A stretch of DNA of 64,000 nt from Arthrobacter humicola (GTDB taxonomy: Bacteria; Actinomycetota; Actinomycetes; Actinomycetales; Micrococcaceae), in the NCBI RefSeq assembly GCF_022803015.1, contig NZ_JAFKON010000010.1, positions 1-64,000 on the forward strand, in the 5' to 3' direction. Shown piece after piece: positions 50,457-60,490 of this stretch. The stretch's first letter is position 1. Every line of letters starts with the position of its first letter. The translations under genes and the position numbers were made by a program. The notes below the pieces were generated by a model, which was not told the DNA's origin, ran no database searches, and saw only the letters and a list, made by a program, of their open reading frames with translations.

Positions 50457-51728
50457 TCAGCGGCCGAATACCGTGCGGTCCAGGAACGCGTTGCGGAATT
50501 TTCCGGCCGGATCCAGCCTGCCGGCCAGGGCTGTGAACTCGGCAAAGCGCGGATACAGCGGGGCGAGGGCGGCGGCGCCGCCGTGGAAAAGTTTGCCCCA
50601 GTGCGGCCTGGCGCCGAACGGGGCCAGTTCCGCTTCGAGGCGGGGCAGGATCGCGGTGACCGCGGGCTCGTCCCGGCGCCAGGTGAAGTGGAGGCCGATT
50701 CCGTCGCGGCCGTAGTTGGGGCTGAGCCACAGGTCATCGGCTGCGATCGTGCGGACTTCCCCGACCAGGAGCAGGGGAGTGACGATTTTTGACAGGCCCC
50801 GTATGGTGCGGATGGCCTCCACGGCGTGCTCGCGGGGGATCAGGTATTCACTCTGCAGCTCCTCACCCTTGCTGGGGGTGAATTCCATCCGGAAGTGCGC
50901 GAGCCGGTCGGACCACGGCCCGGGAACGCCGAGTTGCTCGGTGCAGTTGCTCCCGGACACGCCGGGCAACGGGTGCCGGGCCTGCGTGGCCGGGGTGCCG
51001 GAGAAGAATTCCGGGAATCCGGCGGACAGCACCGCCTGGTCCGTGCGGTTCTTGAGCCATGCCTGGCCCACCTTCGTCCCGCTCCAGTCGGTGAACAGGC
51101 TCACGCTGTAGGCCGCGGACGTCACGTCGTCGAAGCTTTCCAGGACCTGTTCCCAGTCCAGGCCCTCAAAGACGCTCTGGACAATCTCGAAGCTGGGTTC
51201 AATGTCCAGGGTCAGGCGGCTGACGATGCCCAATGCGCCCAGTCCCACCACCATGCCGGCAAAGTCCGGGTCGCCGCCGCGCGCGGTGACCACGGCGCCG
51301 TCGGCGGTGATTAGCTCCAGCGCCGCCACGGCGGTGGCGAGGTTGCCGTTGCGGTCGCCGGAGCCGTGGGTGGCGGTAGCAACGGCGCCCGCCACCGAGA
51401 TGTGCGGCAGCGAGGCGAGGTTGTGCAGGGCGAAGCCCCGGCGCTGGAGCTCTGCGGCGAGCGTCCCGTAGCGCGTGCCACCGCTGACGGTGACGGTCAT
51501 GTTCTGCGCATCGACGCTGATGCCCGCGTCGAGCCTGTCCAGCACCACCAAGGTGCCGGCGGTGTCCGCAATGTCGTTGAACGAATGGCGGGACCCCAGC
51601 GCACGGATCTTCGCGGCACCCGTAACCATGTCCTGCAGCTCGGCCACGCTGGCCGGATGGGCTATCTGCGGTGCCTGGTAGCCGTAGTTCCCCGCCCAGT
51701 TGCGTTCGGTCACCATCTGATCGATCAC
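50457..51728 (-). CDS. Alditol oxidase (AldO/xylitol-oxidase-like)
   Basis: 423 residues from a GTG at 51728, chosen because AAGGAT lies six bases upstream; a later ATG at 51716 is possible. FAD-linked oxidase of the VAO family: NWAGNYGYQAPQIAHPASVAEL, IRALGSRHSFNDIADT (covalent-FAD histidine region), LASLPHISVAGAVATATHGSG, and the C-terminal FTPSKGEELQSEYLIPREHA and RPHWGKLFHGG. This closely fits Streptomyces AldO, which oxidises xylitol, sorbitol and glycerol with oxygen, giving aldose and hydrogen peroxide. Here it would make xylose for the adjacent isomerase. Confidence 0.9.
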   Translation of the reverse strand: MIDQMVTERNWAGNYGYQAPQIAHPASVAELQDMVTGAAKIRALGSRHSFNDIADTAGTLVVLDRLDAGISVDAQNMTVTVSGGTRYGTLAAELQRRGFALHNLASLPHISVAGAVATATHGSGDRNGNLATAVAALELITADGAVVTARGGDPDFAGMVVGLGALGIVSRLTLDIEPSFEIVQSVFEGLDWEQVLESFDDVTSAAYSVSLFTDWSGTKVGQAWLKNRTDQAVLSAGFPEFFSGTPATQARHPLPGVSGSNCTEQLGVPGPWSDRLAHFRMEFTPSKGEELQSEYLIPREHAVEAIRTIRGLSKIVTPLLLVGEVRTIAADDLWLSPNYGRDGIGLHFTWRRDEPAVTAILPRLEAELAPFGARPHWGKLFHGGAAALAPLYPRFAEFTALAGRLDPAGKFRNAFLDRTVFGR

Positions 51729-51802
51729 GGTTGCATCCTTCGCTCGGGGCTCTTTGCCCACGTCACAGCCATAGTGATGCCGCGGACACGGCCGATTTTG
51801 CT

Positions 51803-51819
51803 GTTTGTCACAACATAAC
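51803..51819. promoter_or_regulatory. Candidate ROK (XylR-like) site, oxidase side
   Basis: GTTTGTCACAACATAAC, similar to the site at 51907 (shared GTTTGTC and AACA). It is on the oxidase side of the divergent gap. Palindromic only in part. Confidence 0.35.
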
Positions 51820-51881
51820 AGTCGCGCGAAGATTCCGCTACAGCGGGCACCACATTACCGGATTGGGTCTGGAGTGAGTGG

Positions 51882-51909
51882 TTGACATCACGAAAATCCA
51901 TAATATGTT
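51882..51909 (+). promoter_or_regulatory. Promoter of xylA-xylB
   Basis: TTGACA at 51882-51887, 16-base spacer, TATGTT at 51904-51909. Transcription would begin about 51916, 60 bases before the ATG. Confidence 0.6.
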
Positions 51910-51923
51910 TGTCTCTAGAACAA
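51907..51923. promoter_or_regulatory. Candidate ROK (XylR-like) operator, xylA side
   Basis: GTTTGTCTCTAGAACAA overlaps the -10 and start of the xylA promoter; TTGT/ACAA half-sites. Known XylR operators have a TTTGT...ACAAA-like form, so it is a plausible site, not a proven one. Confidence 0.4.
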
Positions 51924-51975
51924 TTCATTCTGAACCTGACCCATCGACGACCACCCCCTACCCTCGGAGCATTCA

Positions 51976-53166
51976 ATGGCGATTCAGCCCACCCGTGACG
52001 ACAAGTTTTCCTTCGGCCTCTGGACGGTGGGCTGGGAGGCCCAGGACCAGTTCGGCTCCGCCACCCGCCCGCCGCTGGACACGGTGGAAGCCGTCAACAG
52101 GCTCAGCGACCTCGGCGCCTACGGCATCACCTTCCACGACAACGACCTCTTTCCCTTCGGCTGCTCCGCGGCTGACCGCCAGCGCGAAATCGACCGGCTG
52201 ACCGGCGCGCTGAAGGCCACCGGGATGATCGTCCCGATGGTCACCACCAACCTCTTCAGCCACCCCGTCTTCAAGGACGGCGGCTTCACCAGCAACGACC
52301 GCGGCGTCCGGCGCTTCGCCTTGCGCAAGGTCCTGGACAACGTTGACCTCGCCGCCGAGCTGGGTGCGGAAACCTTCGTCATGTGGGGCGGCCGGGAAGG
52401 CAGCGAATACGACGCCGCAAAGGACATCCGCGGCGCCCTGGAACGCTACCGCGAAGCCGTGAACCTGCTGGGCGACTACGTCACGGACAAGGGTTACAAC
52501 ATCCGGTTCGCCATCGAGCCCAAGCCCAACGAACCCCGCGGCGACATCCTCCTGCCCACTCTGGGCCACGCCCTGGCGTTCATCGAAACCCTCGAGCGCC
52601 CCGAGCTGGTGGGCATCAACCCCGAGACCGGGCACGAGCAGATGGCCGGACTGAACTTCACCCACGGCATCGCCCAGGCGCTCTATCAGGGCAAGCTCTT
52701 CCACATCGACCTCAACGGCCAGCGCAGCATCAAGTTCGACCAGGACCTGGTGTTCGGCCACGGCGACCTGCAGAACGCGTTTTCCCTCGTGGACCTGCTC
52801 GAAAACGGCGGCCCCGACGGCGGACCGGCCTACGACGGCCCGCGCCACTTCGACTACAAGCCCAGCCGCACCGAGGACATCGACGGCGTATGGGACTCCG
52901 CGGCCGCCAACATGCAGACCTACCTGCTGCTCAAGGAACGCGCCAAGGCCTTCCGCGCCGACCCCGAGGTCCAGGCCGCGCTGCAGGCCTCCCGCGTGGC
53001 GGAAATCAACGAACCCACCCTCAACCCGGGCGAAGGCTACGAACAGCTCCGCGCCGACCGCGCCTCCTACGAGGACTTCGACGCCGACGCCTACTTCGGC
53101 GGCAAGGGCTTCGGCTTCGTGAAGCTGCAGCAGCTCTTCATCGAGCACCTGCTCGGCGCCCGCTAA
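51976..53166 (+). CDS. xylA: Xylose isomerase
   Basis: 396 residues, the length of class-I (Actinobacterial) xylose isomerases. Landmarks: [29 protein letters not shown] (catalytic His and Asp), [34 protein letters not shown] (metal Glu and catalytic Lys), [15 protein letters not shown] and [19 protein letters not shown]. Converts D-xylose to D-xylulose with Mg2+/Mn2+. Followed by xylB after four bases; divergent from the alditol oxidase. Confidence 0.97.
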   Translation: MAIQPTRDDKFSFGLWTVGWEAQDQFGSATRPPLDTVEAVNRLSDLGAYGITFHDNDLFPFGCSAADRQREIDRLTGALKATGMIVPMVTTNLFSHPVFKDGGFTSNDRGVRRFALRKVLDNVDLAAELGAETFVMWGGREGSEYDAAKDIRGALERYREAVNLLGDYVTDKGYNIRFAIEPKPNEPRGDILLPTLGHALAFIETLERPELVGINPETGHEQMAGLNFTHGIAQALYQGKLFHIDLNGQRSIKFDQDLVFGHGDLQNAFSLVDLLENGGPDGGPAYDGPRHFDYKPSRTEDIDGVWDSAAANMQTYLLLKERAKAFRADPEVQAALQASRVAEINEPTLNPGEGYEQLRADRASYEDFDADAYFGGKGFGFVKLQQLFIEHLLGAR

Positions 53167-53170
53167 GACC

Positions 53171-54712
53171 GTGACGGCTGCTCCTATGAACCTTGTTGCC
53201 GGCGTCGACTCCTCCACCCAAAGCTGCAAAGTGGTGGTCCTCGACGCCGGCACCGGCACGCTGGTCCGCCAGGGCCGGGCCGCCCACCCGGACGGAACGG
53301 AAGTCCACCCGGACCACTGGTGGCGGGCCTTGTCAGCGGCGTTCGACGACGCCGGCGGGCTGGCGGACGTCAGCGCGCTCTCGGTGGGGGGCCAGCAGCA
53401 CGGCATGGTGCTGCTGGACCACGCCGGCAACGTAGTGCGCCCGGCGCTGCTGTGGAACGACACCCGATCGGCGTCGGCGGCGGCCGCACTCACCGATGAA
53501 GTGGGGGCGGAGGACTTTGCCCGCAGGACCGGGCTGGTCCCGGTGGCCTCCTTCACCATCACCAAGATCCGCTGGGTCCGGGACCACGAACCGGACCTGG
53601 CGGACCGGGTGGCGGCTGTTGCGCTGCCCCACGACTGGCTGACCTGGCGGCTCCGCGGTTACGGTCCGGCAGCAGCCAGCCCGCTGGGCCCGGATCTGGA
53701 CCAGCTCACCACCGACCGCTCCGAGGCCAGCGGCACCGGATACTGGAGCCCTTCGGCCGGCGAATACGATCTGGAGCTGTTCAAACTGGCCTTCGGCCGG
53801 GACGCCAGGCAGGCCAGCGGGGGTGCCGGGCACCGGGATCCAGGCACCGTGGTTCTGCCGCGGGTGCTTGGCCCCGGGGACGCCGCCGGGGCGGTCCACC
53901 CCGGCTGCTTCGGTTCCGCGACTCAGTTGCCCGGCCAGTCCGGATCAAGCCCGGCAGGACCCGGTCACCGCATTCTCCTCGGCGCCGGCGCCGGGGACAA
54001 CGCGGCCGCCGCCCTCGGTCTGGGGGCCGAACCCGGTGACGTGGTGGTGTCCGTTGGCACCAGCGGCACGGTGTTCTCGGTGGCGTCCCGTGCCGTCGCC
54101 GATCCCAGCGGAACGGTGGCGGGCTTCGCGGACGCCAGCGGAGAATACCTGCCCATCGCCGTCACGCTGAATGCCGCGCGCGTGCTCGGCTCCGTGGCAG
54201 GCATCCTGGGCGTGGACTTCGACGAACTTGCGCGACTTGCCCTGGGCGCCGAACCCGGCGCCGGCGGCGTGGTGCTGGTGCCGTATTTCGAAGGTGAGCG
54301 CACGCCCAACCTGCCCCACGCCAAAGCCAGCTTCCACGGGCTCAGCATTGCCTCCAGCACCAGGAGCAATCTGGCCCGGGCCGCCATCGAAGGCATGCTC
54401 TGCGGGCTGTCCGGCGGCCTGGATGCCCTCCGCGCCCAAGGGAGCCCCGCAACACGGCTGCTGCTGATCGGCGGCGCCGTGCAGAACCCCGCGGTGCAGG
54501 CCATCGCGGCCCAGGTCTTCGACCTGCCGGTCGTGGTCCCGAGCCCGGGGGAGTACGTGGCCAGGGGTGCTGCCGTCCAGGCAGCCTGGGCGTCCAGCGG
54601 CAACCGGCCGGCCTGGCCGGTCGCGGTGGACGCCGCACCCGCCCCGGACTTCCACCCAGCCATCAGGCAAAACTACCTGCGGGCGAGCAGTCGCGTTGAC
54701 CCCGGCAACTGA
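53171..54712 (+). CDS. xylB: Xylulokinase
   Basis: 513 residues of the FGGY carbohydrate-kinase family. [17 protein letters not shown] at the N-terminus, [48 protein letters not shown] (catalytic Asp) and [11 protein letters not shown]. It phosphorylates D-xylulose to xylulose 5-phosphate for the pentose-phosphate pathway. GTG start at 53171, with an ATG at 53186 as an alternative. Immediately downstream of xylA. Confidence 0.95.
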   Translation: MTAAPMNLVAGVDSSTQSCKVVVLDAGTGTLVRQGRAAHPDGTEVHPDHWWRALSAAFDDAGGLADVSALSVGGQQHGMVLLDHAGNVVRPALLWNDTRSASAAAALTDEVGAEDFARRTGLVPVASFTITKIRWVRDHEPDLADRVAAVALPHDWLTWRLRGYGPAAASPLGPDLDQLTTDRSEASGTGYWSPSAGEYDLELFKLAFGRDARQASGGAGHRDPGTVVLPRVLGPGDAAGAVHPGCFGSATQLPGQSGSSPAGPGHRILLGAGAGDNAAAALGLGAEPGDVVVSVGTSGTVFSVASRAVADPSGTVAGFADASGEYLPIAVTLNAARVLGSVAGILGVDFDELARLALGAEPGAGGVVLVPYFEGERTPNLPHAKASFHGLSIASSTRSNLARAAIEGMLCGLSGGLDALRAQGSPATRLLLIGGAVQNPAVQAIAAQVFDLPVVVPSPGEYVARGAAVQAAWASSGNRPAWPVAVDAAPAPDFHPAIRQNYLRASSRVDPGN

Positions 54713-54787
54713 GCCGCTGCTGGCCGTAACAGTGCTGCTGGCCTCCGGCCACCAGGATCCGCCCGGTTTCCGCCGTGCCAACGGCGA

Positions 54788-55855
54788 CTAGTGCCGCGGA
54801 ATCTCCGGTTCCGGGTCCCCGGCGGCGGGAGCGGCCGTCGACTCCCGGACCACCAGGTGGGTGGCGAGTTCGACCCGCCGCGAGTCGAGCTCCTCGTTGT
54901 TGGCCAGCCGGAGGACGGCGCGCAGTGCGGCGCGGCCCATCTCCTGCAGCGGCTGCGTCACGGTAGTCAGGGCGGGGATGGACTGCTCCGCTTGGTACGT
55001 GCCGTCGAAGCCCACCACGCTCAGGTCTTCGGGGATCCGCAGCCCGTGCCGCCGGGCTTCGGCCAGGACGCCGAGGCCAATGCTGTCACTCCCCGCGAAG
55101 ATGGCGGTGGGGGGCTCGGGGAGGGCCATGAGCGCCTTGAGCGAGCGGATTCCGTGTTCGGGGCGGAATTTGTCCAGCATGACGTAGTCGGGCCTGATCT
55201 GGACTCCGCCGGCCATGAGTGCCGCCATATAGCCATGGAGGCGGGCCTGGTTGCATTCGGCCGATTCCGGTCCGCCAATGTAAGCGATCCGCCGGTGGCC
55301 GAGGCCGAGCAGGTGCTCCGTGGCTTCCTTGCCGCCCGCCCAGTTCGTGGCCCCCACACTGACAACCTCCGACGGCGGCGGGTTGAGCGGATCGATCACC
55401 ACCACCGGGATGTGCCGCCGGCGGAAGGCGCTCAACTGGGCCGTACTGAAGCCGGACGTCACCACAATCAAACCGAGCCGGCCTTCATCCAGGATGCGCT
55501 GGGCCCGCCGTTCCGGACTGAGCGTCATGGCCGCCGGGTGCCCGGTCACATCGACCAGGACCTGGACGTCAATGGACGCGGCCTGCTCCAGCACTCCGTT
55601 CAGGACCTCGACGGAATACGCGGAGTACAGCGAGTCGAAAACGACTTCAACGATCCCGGTCCGGCCCTCGGCATGTTTGCGCTGGTGCGTGGACTGGTAG
55701 CCCAGCTGTTCAAGGGCCGCCAGGACTTTGGTGCGCGTGCTCTCGGCAACGTCCTCCCGCCCGTTGATGACCTTGGAGACCGTGGGTGAGGAAACGCCGG
55801 CCTCCCGGGCGACCGCCGCCAGTGTTGGCCTGCCGGAACCCTGGACTATTGACAC
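54788..55855 (-). CDS. LacI-family transcriptional regulator of the sugar ABC operon
   Basis: 355 residues from a GTG at 55855 with AGGAG five bases upstream. Helix-turn-helix TLAAVAREAGVSSPTVSKVINGREDVAE, then hinge and periplasmic-binding-like sensor (IVEVVFDSLYSAYSVEVLNGVLE... GLGHRRIAYIGGPE... VVGFDGTYQAEQSIPALTTV). It faces the sugar importer operon. CGAAANNTTTCG sites occur at 55873 (its own leader) and 56017 (operon leader), so it probably represses both. The inducer is likely a mono- or disaccharide. Confidence 0.93.
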   Translation of the reverse strand: MSIVQGSGRPTLAAVAREAGVSSPTVSKVINGREDVAESTRTKVLAALEQLGYQSTHQRKHAEGRTGIVEVVFDSLYSAYSVEVLNGVLEQAASIDVQVLVDVTGHPAAMTLSPERRAQRILDEGRLGLIVVTSGFSTAQLSAFRRRHIPVVVIDPLNPPPSEVVSVGATNWAGGKEATEHLLGLGHRRIAYIGGPESAECNQARLHGYMAALMAGGVQIRPDYVMLDKFRPEHGIRSLKALMALPEPPTAIFAGSDSIGLGVLAEARRHGLRIPEDLSVVGFDGTYQAEQSIPALTTVTQPLQEMGRAALRAVLRLANNEELDSRRVELATHLVVRESTAAPAAGDPEPEIPRH

Positions 55856-55872
55856 GATGACTCCTGTACTTT

Positions 55873-55884
55873 CGAAATATTTCG
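55873..55884. promoter_or_regulatory. LacI operator, own-gene side
   Basis: CGAAATATTTCG, a perfect 12-base palindrome 18 bases upstream of the LacI gene start. Matches CGAAANNTTTCG with the site at 56017. Confidence 0.7.
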
Positions 55885-55928
55885 ATAGCAAGAAGTCTCG
55901 TCTTGTTTGTCCGGTGCGTCAAGCTTAT

Positions 55929-55946
55929 TTGGCTCAGATGAGCCAA
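55929..55946. promoter_or_regulatory. Third palindrome in the divergent gap
   Basis: TTGGCTCAGATGAGCCAA: perfect 7-base arms around AGAT, just upstream of the ABC operon promoter. Sequence differs from the LacI sites; perhaps bound by another regulator or a terminator-like hairpin. Confidence 0.45.
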
Positions 55947-55963
55947 GGTTTCCAAATTCGCCC

Positions 55964-55992
55964 TTGACTGTGACTGTTGTCACCACTACTTT
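55964..55992 (+). promoter_or_regulatory. Promoter of the sugar ABC operon
   Basis: TTGACT at 55964-55969, 17-base spacer, TACTTT at 55987-55992. The LacI-type site at 56017 lies about 18 bases after the expected start. Confidence 0.45.
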
Positions 55993-56016
55993 AGTTTCAG
56001 AAGTTACAAACTTTTA

Positions 56017-56028
56017 CGAAACTTTTCG
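56017..56028. promoter_or_regulatory. LacI operator, operon side
   Basis: CGAAACTTTTCG: CGAAA and TTTCG arms two bases apart, downstream of the promoter, matching the site at 55873. Confidence 0.65.
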
Positions 56029-56130
56029 AAACTTAGCTTTACCCCATCAGCAGCGGCAGCGCAGCCTTCCTTAGGAGGGCAGAGCTGCCACTCCCATAAC
56101 CGGGCCATCAGCGCAGACCCCGGAGGACGA

Positions 56131-57461
56131 ATGGAATCCCAGATGAAAAATCGTACGTTTCGCAGTGCCGCGATGGCCCTTTCGGCCGCCGCAGTTTCGA
56201 TCAGCCTGGCCGCCTGCGGCTCCAGCGGACCGGCAGGAACTGCCGCCAGCGCTGATTCGGCCACGATGTGGGGGCTGACGGGCGGCAATCAGCCTGTCCT
56301 GCAGCAGTCCGTCACAGACTGGAACTCCGCCCACCCGGACTCGTCCATCAAGCTGGATTTCTTCGCGAACGACGCCTATAAGACCAAGGTGCGCACCGCC
56401 GTCGGTGCCGGCCAGGGCCCCACCTTTATCTACGGCTGGGGCGGCGGCGTGTTGAAGTCCTACGTGGATGCCGGACAGGTGGACGACCTCTCCGGGTTCC
56501 TGGCGGACAACCCTGAGGTCAAGGACCGCTACCTCCCGGCGGTACTCAAGAACGGCGTCATCGACGGCAAGACCTACGCCTTGCCCAACAACAATGTGCA
56601 GCCGGTGGTGCTCTACTTCAACAAGGACGTTTTCGACAAGGTGGGCGCCCAGGCCCCCAAGACCTGGGATGAGCTGATGGCGCTGGTGCCAAAGTTCAAG
56701 GACGCCGGCATTGCCCCGTTCTCGCTCGGCGGCCAGTCCCGGTGGCCGGACCTGATGTGGCTTGAGTACCTCGTGGAACGCATCGGCGGCCCGGAGGTCT
56801 TCGCCAACATCGCAGCCAACAAGCCGGACGCCTGGTCCGACCCCGCGGTCACCGAGGCACTGACCAAGATCCAGCAGCTCGTAGACGCCGGCGGCTTCGC
56901 CAACGGCTTCTCGTCCATCGCAGCGGACAGCAACGCCGACCAGGCACTGCTGTACACCGGCAAGGCGGCCATGATCCTGCAGGGCGGCTGGATCTACCAA
57001 GGCATGAAGAAGGACGCCGCCGACTTCGTCAAGAGCGGCAAGCTCGGTTACACCACGTTCCCCACGGTCTCCGGCGGCAAGGGAGATGCCACCAACGTGG
57101 TGGGCAACCCCTCCAACTTCTGGTCCCTCTCCTCCAAGGCCACCGACGGCCAGAAGAAGGCCGCCCTCGACTACGTGAAGTCCGGCATGTTCTCGGACAG
57201 CAACATCCAGGCCCTCATCGACTCCGGCGCCGTGCCCGTGGTCAAGGGCATCGAAAGCAAGCTCGCCGCGTCCCCGGACAAGGACTTCCTGACCTACGTC
57301 TATGGCATGGCCAAGAACGCCCCGAGCTTCACGCTCTCCTGGGACCAGGCTCTGACCCCGGCGCAGGGTGACCCATGCTGGCCAACCTGGACCAGATCTT
57401 CCTGAAGAAGATCACCCCTGAGCAGTTCGTCGCCACGATGAACGCGACGATCGGAAAGTAA
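56131..57461 (+). CDS. Sugar ABC transporter substrate-binding lipoprotein, frameshifted near its end
   Basis: The main frame (56131-57405) gives 424 residues; GGAGGA precedes the ATG. Lipobox SLAAC, then an extracytoplasmic sugar-binding (family 1, MalE-like) protein: MWGLTGGNQPVLQQSVTDWN, KSYVDAGQVDDLSGFLADNP, LPNNNVQPVVLYFNKDVFDK, LLYTGKAAMILQGGWIYQG. After GDPCWPTWTRSS the frame stops. A one-base shift at about 57370 restores MLANLDQIFLKKITPEQFVATM-type sequence to a stop at 57461, a normal C-terminus. So the original gene is 56131-57461. Confidence 0.85.
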
Positions 57462-57465
57462 TCCA

Positions 57466-58368
57466 GTGTCCACCACATCCGGTTCCTCCCGGCGGGCCCT
57501 TCAACCGGGCCCGTCGGGGTGGCTGGCCGCGCCAGCCCTTGCCTTCTTCCTGCTCTTCGCCATCATTCCGCTGATTGGTGTCTTGTTCCTGAGTTTCACC
57601 AGCTGGGACGGCCTGGGCGAGATCAAACTGGACGGGTTGTCGAGCTGGACAACGGTCCTGACTGATCCCGTCACCGGCAACGCACTGCTGGTGACGGCGA
57701 AGATCATGTTCTTCTCGTTCATCATCCAGGCGCCCATCAGCCTGCTCCTGGGCGTCTTCACCGCCGCGGGCCAGAAGTACCGCGCCGCGTTGGCCGTGCT
57801 GTACTTCGTGCCGCTGCTGTTGTCCTCGGCCGCCGTCGCCATCGCGTTCAAGGCTCTGCTGGACCCCAACTTCGGCCTGGGCGCCGGGCTCGGCCTGCCG
57901 ATCCTGGCCCAGGAATGGCTCGGCAATTCGGACCTGGTGCTGTTCGTCGTCGTCTTCGTCATCGCCTGGCAGTTCGTCCCGTTCCACACGCTGATCTACC
58001 AAGGCGGCGTGCGCCAGATCCCCGCCTCGCTGTATGAGGCCGCGCAGATCGACGGTGCCGGACGGGTCCAGCAGTTCTTCAACATCACGCTGCCCCAGCT
58101 GAAATACACCATCATCACCTCCTCCACGCTCATGGTGGTCGGCTCCCTGGCGTACTTTGACCTCGTCTTCGTCCTCACCGGCGGCGGTCCCGGCTACGCC
58201 ACGCGACTGCTCCCGCTGCACATGTACCTCACCGGGTTCAAAGCCAATGACATGGGAGCCGCCAGTGCCCTCGGCGTCATCCTCGTCGCGATCGGCCTGG
58301 CCCTCGCCCTGCTGCTGCAGCGGCTGGGCGGCAAGAACCGCAACGCAAGCCAATTGGAAGGTGCCTGA
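57466..58368 (+). CDS. Sugar ABC transporter permease (MalF-like)
   Basis: 300 residues from a GTG at 57466. Six membrane helices; the coupling loop PASLYEAAQIDGAGRVQQFFNITLPQL has the EAA-G motif typical of MalF/MsmF-type permeases, and GSLAYFDLVFVLTGGGP lies in the following loop. The start is four bases after the restored binding-protein stop, evidence that the frameshift is an error or recent change. TGATGG overlap with the second permease. Confidence 0.92.
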   Translation: MSTTSGSSRRALQPGPSGWLAAPALAFFLLFAIIPLIGVLFLSFTSWDGLGEIKLDGLSSWTTVLTDPVTGNALLVTAKIMFFSFIIQAPISLLLGVFTAAGQKYRAALAVLYFVPLLLSSAAVAIAFKALLDPNFGLGAGLGLPILAQEWLGNSDLVLFVVVFVIAWQFVPFHTLIYQGGVRQIPASLYEAAQIDGAGRVQQFFNITLPQLKYTIITSSTLMVVGSLAYFDLVFVLTGGGPGYATRLLPLHMYLTGFKANDMGAASALGVILVAIGLALALLLQRLGGKNRNASQLEGA

Positions 58369-59270
58369 TGGCTTCCATCACCCAGCTCCCCGTCCCGCCC
58401 TCGGCCCCCGCCCGCCCCGCCGTCAGGCCCCGCCCGCGGACCAAGGGACCGGGACGGACCCGCCCGAACTTCCTTGGCGGCCTCGGCGGCTGGCTCTGGC
58501 TGGCCATCATCATCGTCCCCGTCTACTACGTGGTGGTGACGAGCCTGAAAAACCAGGCCGGGTTCTTCACGTCCAACCCGATGATGCCGCCGTCTGAGCC
58601 CACCCTGGACAACTACAAACTGGTGGTGGAGAACGATTTCGCCCGGTACTTTGCCAACAGCCTCATCGTCACGGTGGGCAGCGTGGTGCCGGCCCTCCTG
58701 GTTTCCTTCATGGCCGCCTACGCGATTGTCCGCGGCAGGAGCAGGTTCCTCAGCTGGACCAACAACCTGTTCCTGCTGGGCCTGGCCATCCCGCTGCACG
58801 CCACGATCATCCCCATCTACTGGATGATCACCCGCGCCCATCTGTACGACACCCTGCTGGCCCTGATCCTGCCTTCCATTGCCTTCGCCATCCCGATCTC
58901 CGTGCTGATCCTGTCCAACTTCATGCGGGACGTACCCAATGAACTCTTCGAATCAATGCGGCTGGATGGCTGCTCCGACTGGGCAATGATGTGGCGCCTG
59001 GCGCTGCCCATGACCCGGCCCGCTGTGGTGACCGTAGGAATCTACAACGCGCTCGGAGTCTGGAACGGCTTCCTGTTCCCGCTGATCCTGACCCAAAGCC
59101 CCGAAACGCGCGTGCTGCCGCTGTCACTGTGGACGTTCCAAGGCGAGTTCAGCGTCAACATCCCGGCGGTGCTGGCCGCCGTCGTGCTCGCCACCCTGCC
59201 GCTGCTGGTGGTCTACGTGATCGCCCGGCGTCAGCTGCTCAGCGGCCTCACGGCCGGCTTCAGCAAATAG
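58368..59270 (+). CDS. Sugar ABC transporter permease (MalG-like)
   Basis: 300 residues, six membrane helices after a Pro/Arg-rich N-terminal 35 residues. NPMMPPSEPTLDNYKLVVEN is typical of MalG-type second permeases; the coupling loop is VPNELFESMRLDGCSDWAMMWRLALPM, and the tail ends VYVIARRQLLSGLTAGFSK. No ATPase is encoded in the window; such importers often share an MsiK-like ATPase from elsewhere in the genome. Confidence 0.92.
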   Translation: MASITQLPVPPSAPARPAVRPRPRTKGPGRTRPNFLGGLGGWLWLAIIIVPVYYVVVTSLKNQAGFFTSNPMMPPSEPTLDNYKLVVENDFARYFANSLIVTVGSVVPALLVSFMAAYAIVRGRSRFLSWTNNLFLLGLAIPLHATIIPIYWMITRAHLYDTLLALILPSIAFAIPISVLILSNFMRDVPNELFESMRLDGCSDWAMMWRLALPMTRPAVVTVGIYNALGVWNGFLFPLILTQSPETRVLPLSLWTFQGEFSVNIPAVLAAVVLATLPLLVVYVIARRQLLSGLTAGFSK

Positions 59271-59282
59271 AGAGGACTTGTT

Positions 59283-60479
59283 GTGACTGAACCGAAACCC
59301 TTGCGGGTGGGAATGGTGGGCTACGCCTTCATGGGCGCCGCGCACTCCCACGCCTGGCGGACAGCGCCGCGGTTCTTCGACCTCCCGCTCGCTCCCGAGC
59401 TGGCGGCAGTTGCCGGCCGGAATCCGGAGGGCGTGCGGGCCGCGGCGGCCAAGTACGGCTGCGACTCCGTGGAGACGGACTGGCGGGCGCTGATCGAGCG
59501 GGACGACATCGACCTGATCGACATCTGCACTCCCGGCAACACGCACGCCGAGATCGCCATCGCCGCGCTTGAGTCCGGCAAGCACGTCCTGTGCGAGAAA
59601 CCGCTCGCGAATTCCGTGGCCGAGGCCGAGCGGATGACCGCGGCCGCGGACGCCGCGGCGGGCCGCGGCGTGTACTCCATGTGCGGGTTCAGCTACCGCC
59701 GCACCCCGGCCCTGGCGCTCGCCAAGAGGATGGTCGCCGCGGGCCGGCTCGGGCAGATCCGGCACGTGCGGGCCCAGTACCTGCAGGACTGGCTGAGCGA
59801 CGCCGACGCGCCCCTGACCTGGCGGCTGGACAAAACCAAGTCCGGGTCCGGCGCGCTCGGGGACATCGGGGCGCACAGCATCGACGCCGCCCAGTGGAAC
59901 ACGGGACGGAACATCACCGGAGTCTCGGCGCTGATGGAAACCTTCGTGACCGAACGTCCCCTGGCCGGGGACCTGGTGGGCCTGGGCGGGCACGGCGCCG
60001 CCGGCGCCGAGCGCGGGCCGGTCACCGTGGACGACGCCGCCCTCTTCACCGCCCGTTTTGCGGGAACGCCCGACGACGGTCCTGCCTCCGGCCCGATCGG
60101 CATCTTTGAAGCCACCCGCTATGCCCTGGGCCGGAAGAACGCCATGCGCCTGGAACTCAACGGCACTTTGGGCTCCCTGGCCTTTGACTTCGAGGACATG
60201 AACTCCCTGTCCGTCTACGACGCCGCCGACGGCCCCGACTCCGGGTTCCGCAAGATCCTCGTCACCGAGCCCGAACACCCCTACACCGGGAACTGGTGGC
60301 CCACCGGCCACGGCCTGGGCTACGAACACGTCTTCACCCACCAGGCGGTCGACCTCATCCACGCCATCGCGGAAAACCGGCCGCCCTCACCCTCCTTCGC
60401 CGACGCCCTCCAGGTCCAAAAAGTCCTCGCCGCCATCGAAACCAGCGCCGGCAACAACAGCCACTGGCACACCCTCTGA
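59283..60479 (+). CDS. Gfo/Idh/MocA oxidoreductase, first of two
   Basis: 398 residues from a GTG at 59283, 12 bases after the permease. [19 protein letters not shown] is the NAD motif, [11 protein letters not shown] the catalytic lysine, [15 protein letters not shown] the D-x-G-x-H motif. The [12 protein letters not shown] start is shared with the ThuB/3-keto-glycoside type dehydrogenases. It may oxidise the imported sugar at C3. Next gene is a TIM-barrel isomerase eleven bases on. Confidence 0.92.
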   Translation: MTEPKPLRVGMVGYAFMGAAHSHAWRTAPRFFDLPLAPELAAVAGRNPEGVRAAAAKYGCDSVETDWRALIERDDIDLIDICTPGNTHAEIAIAALESGKHVLCEKPLANSVAEAERMTAAADAAAGRGVYSMCGFSYRRTPALALAKRMVAAGRLGQIRHVRAQYLQDWLSDADAPLTWRLDKTKSGSGALGDIGAHSIDAAQWNTGRNITGVSALMETFVTERPLAGDLVGLGGHGAAGAERGPVTVDDAALFTARFAGTPDDGPASGPIGIFEATRYALGRKNAMRLELNGTLGSLAFDFEDMNSLSVYDAADGPDSGFRKILVTEPEHPYTGNWWPTGHGLGYEHVFTHQAVDLIHAIAENRPPSPSFADALQVQKVLAAIETSAGNNSHWHTL

Positions 60480-60490
60480 GAGGAAAGACC

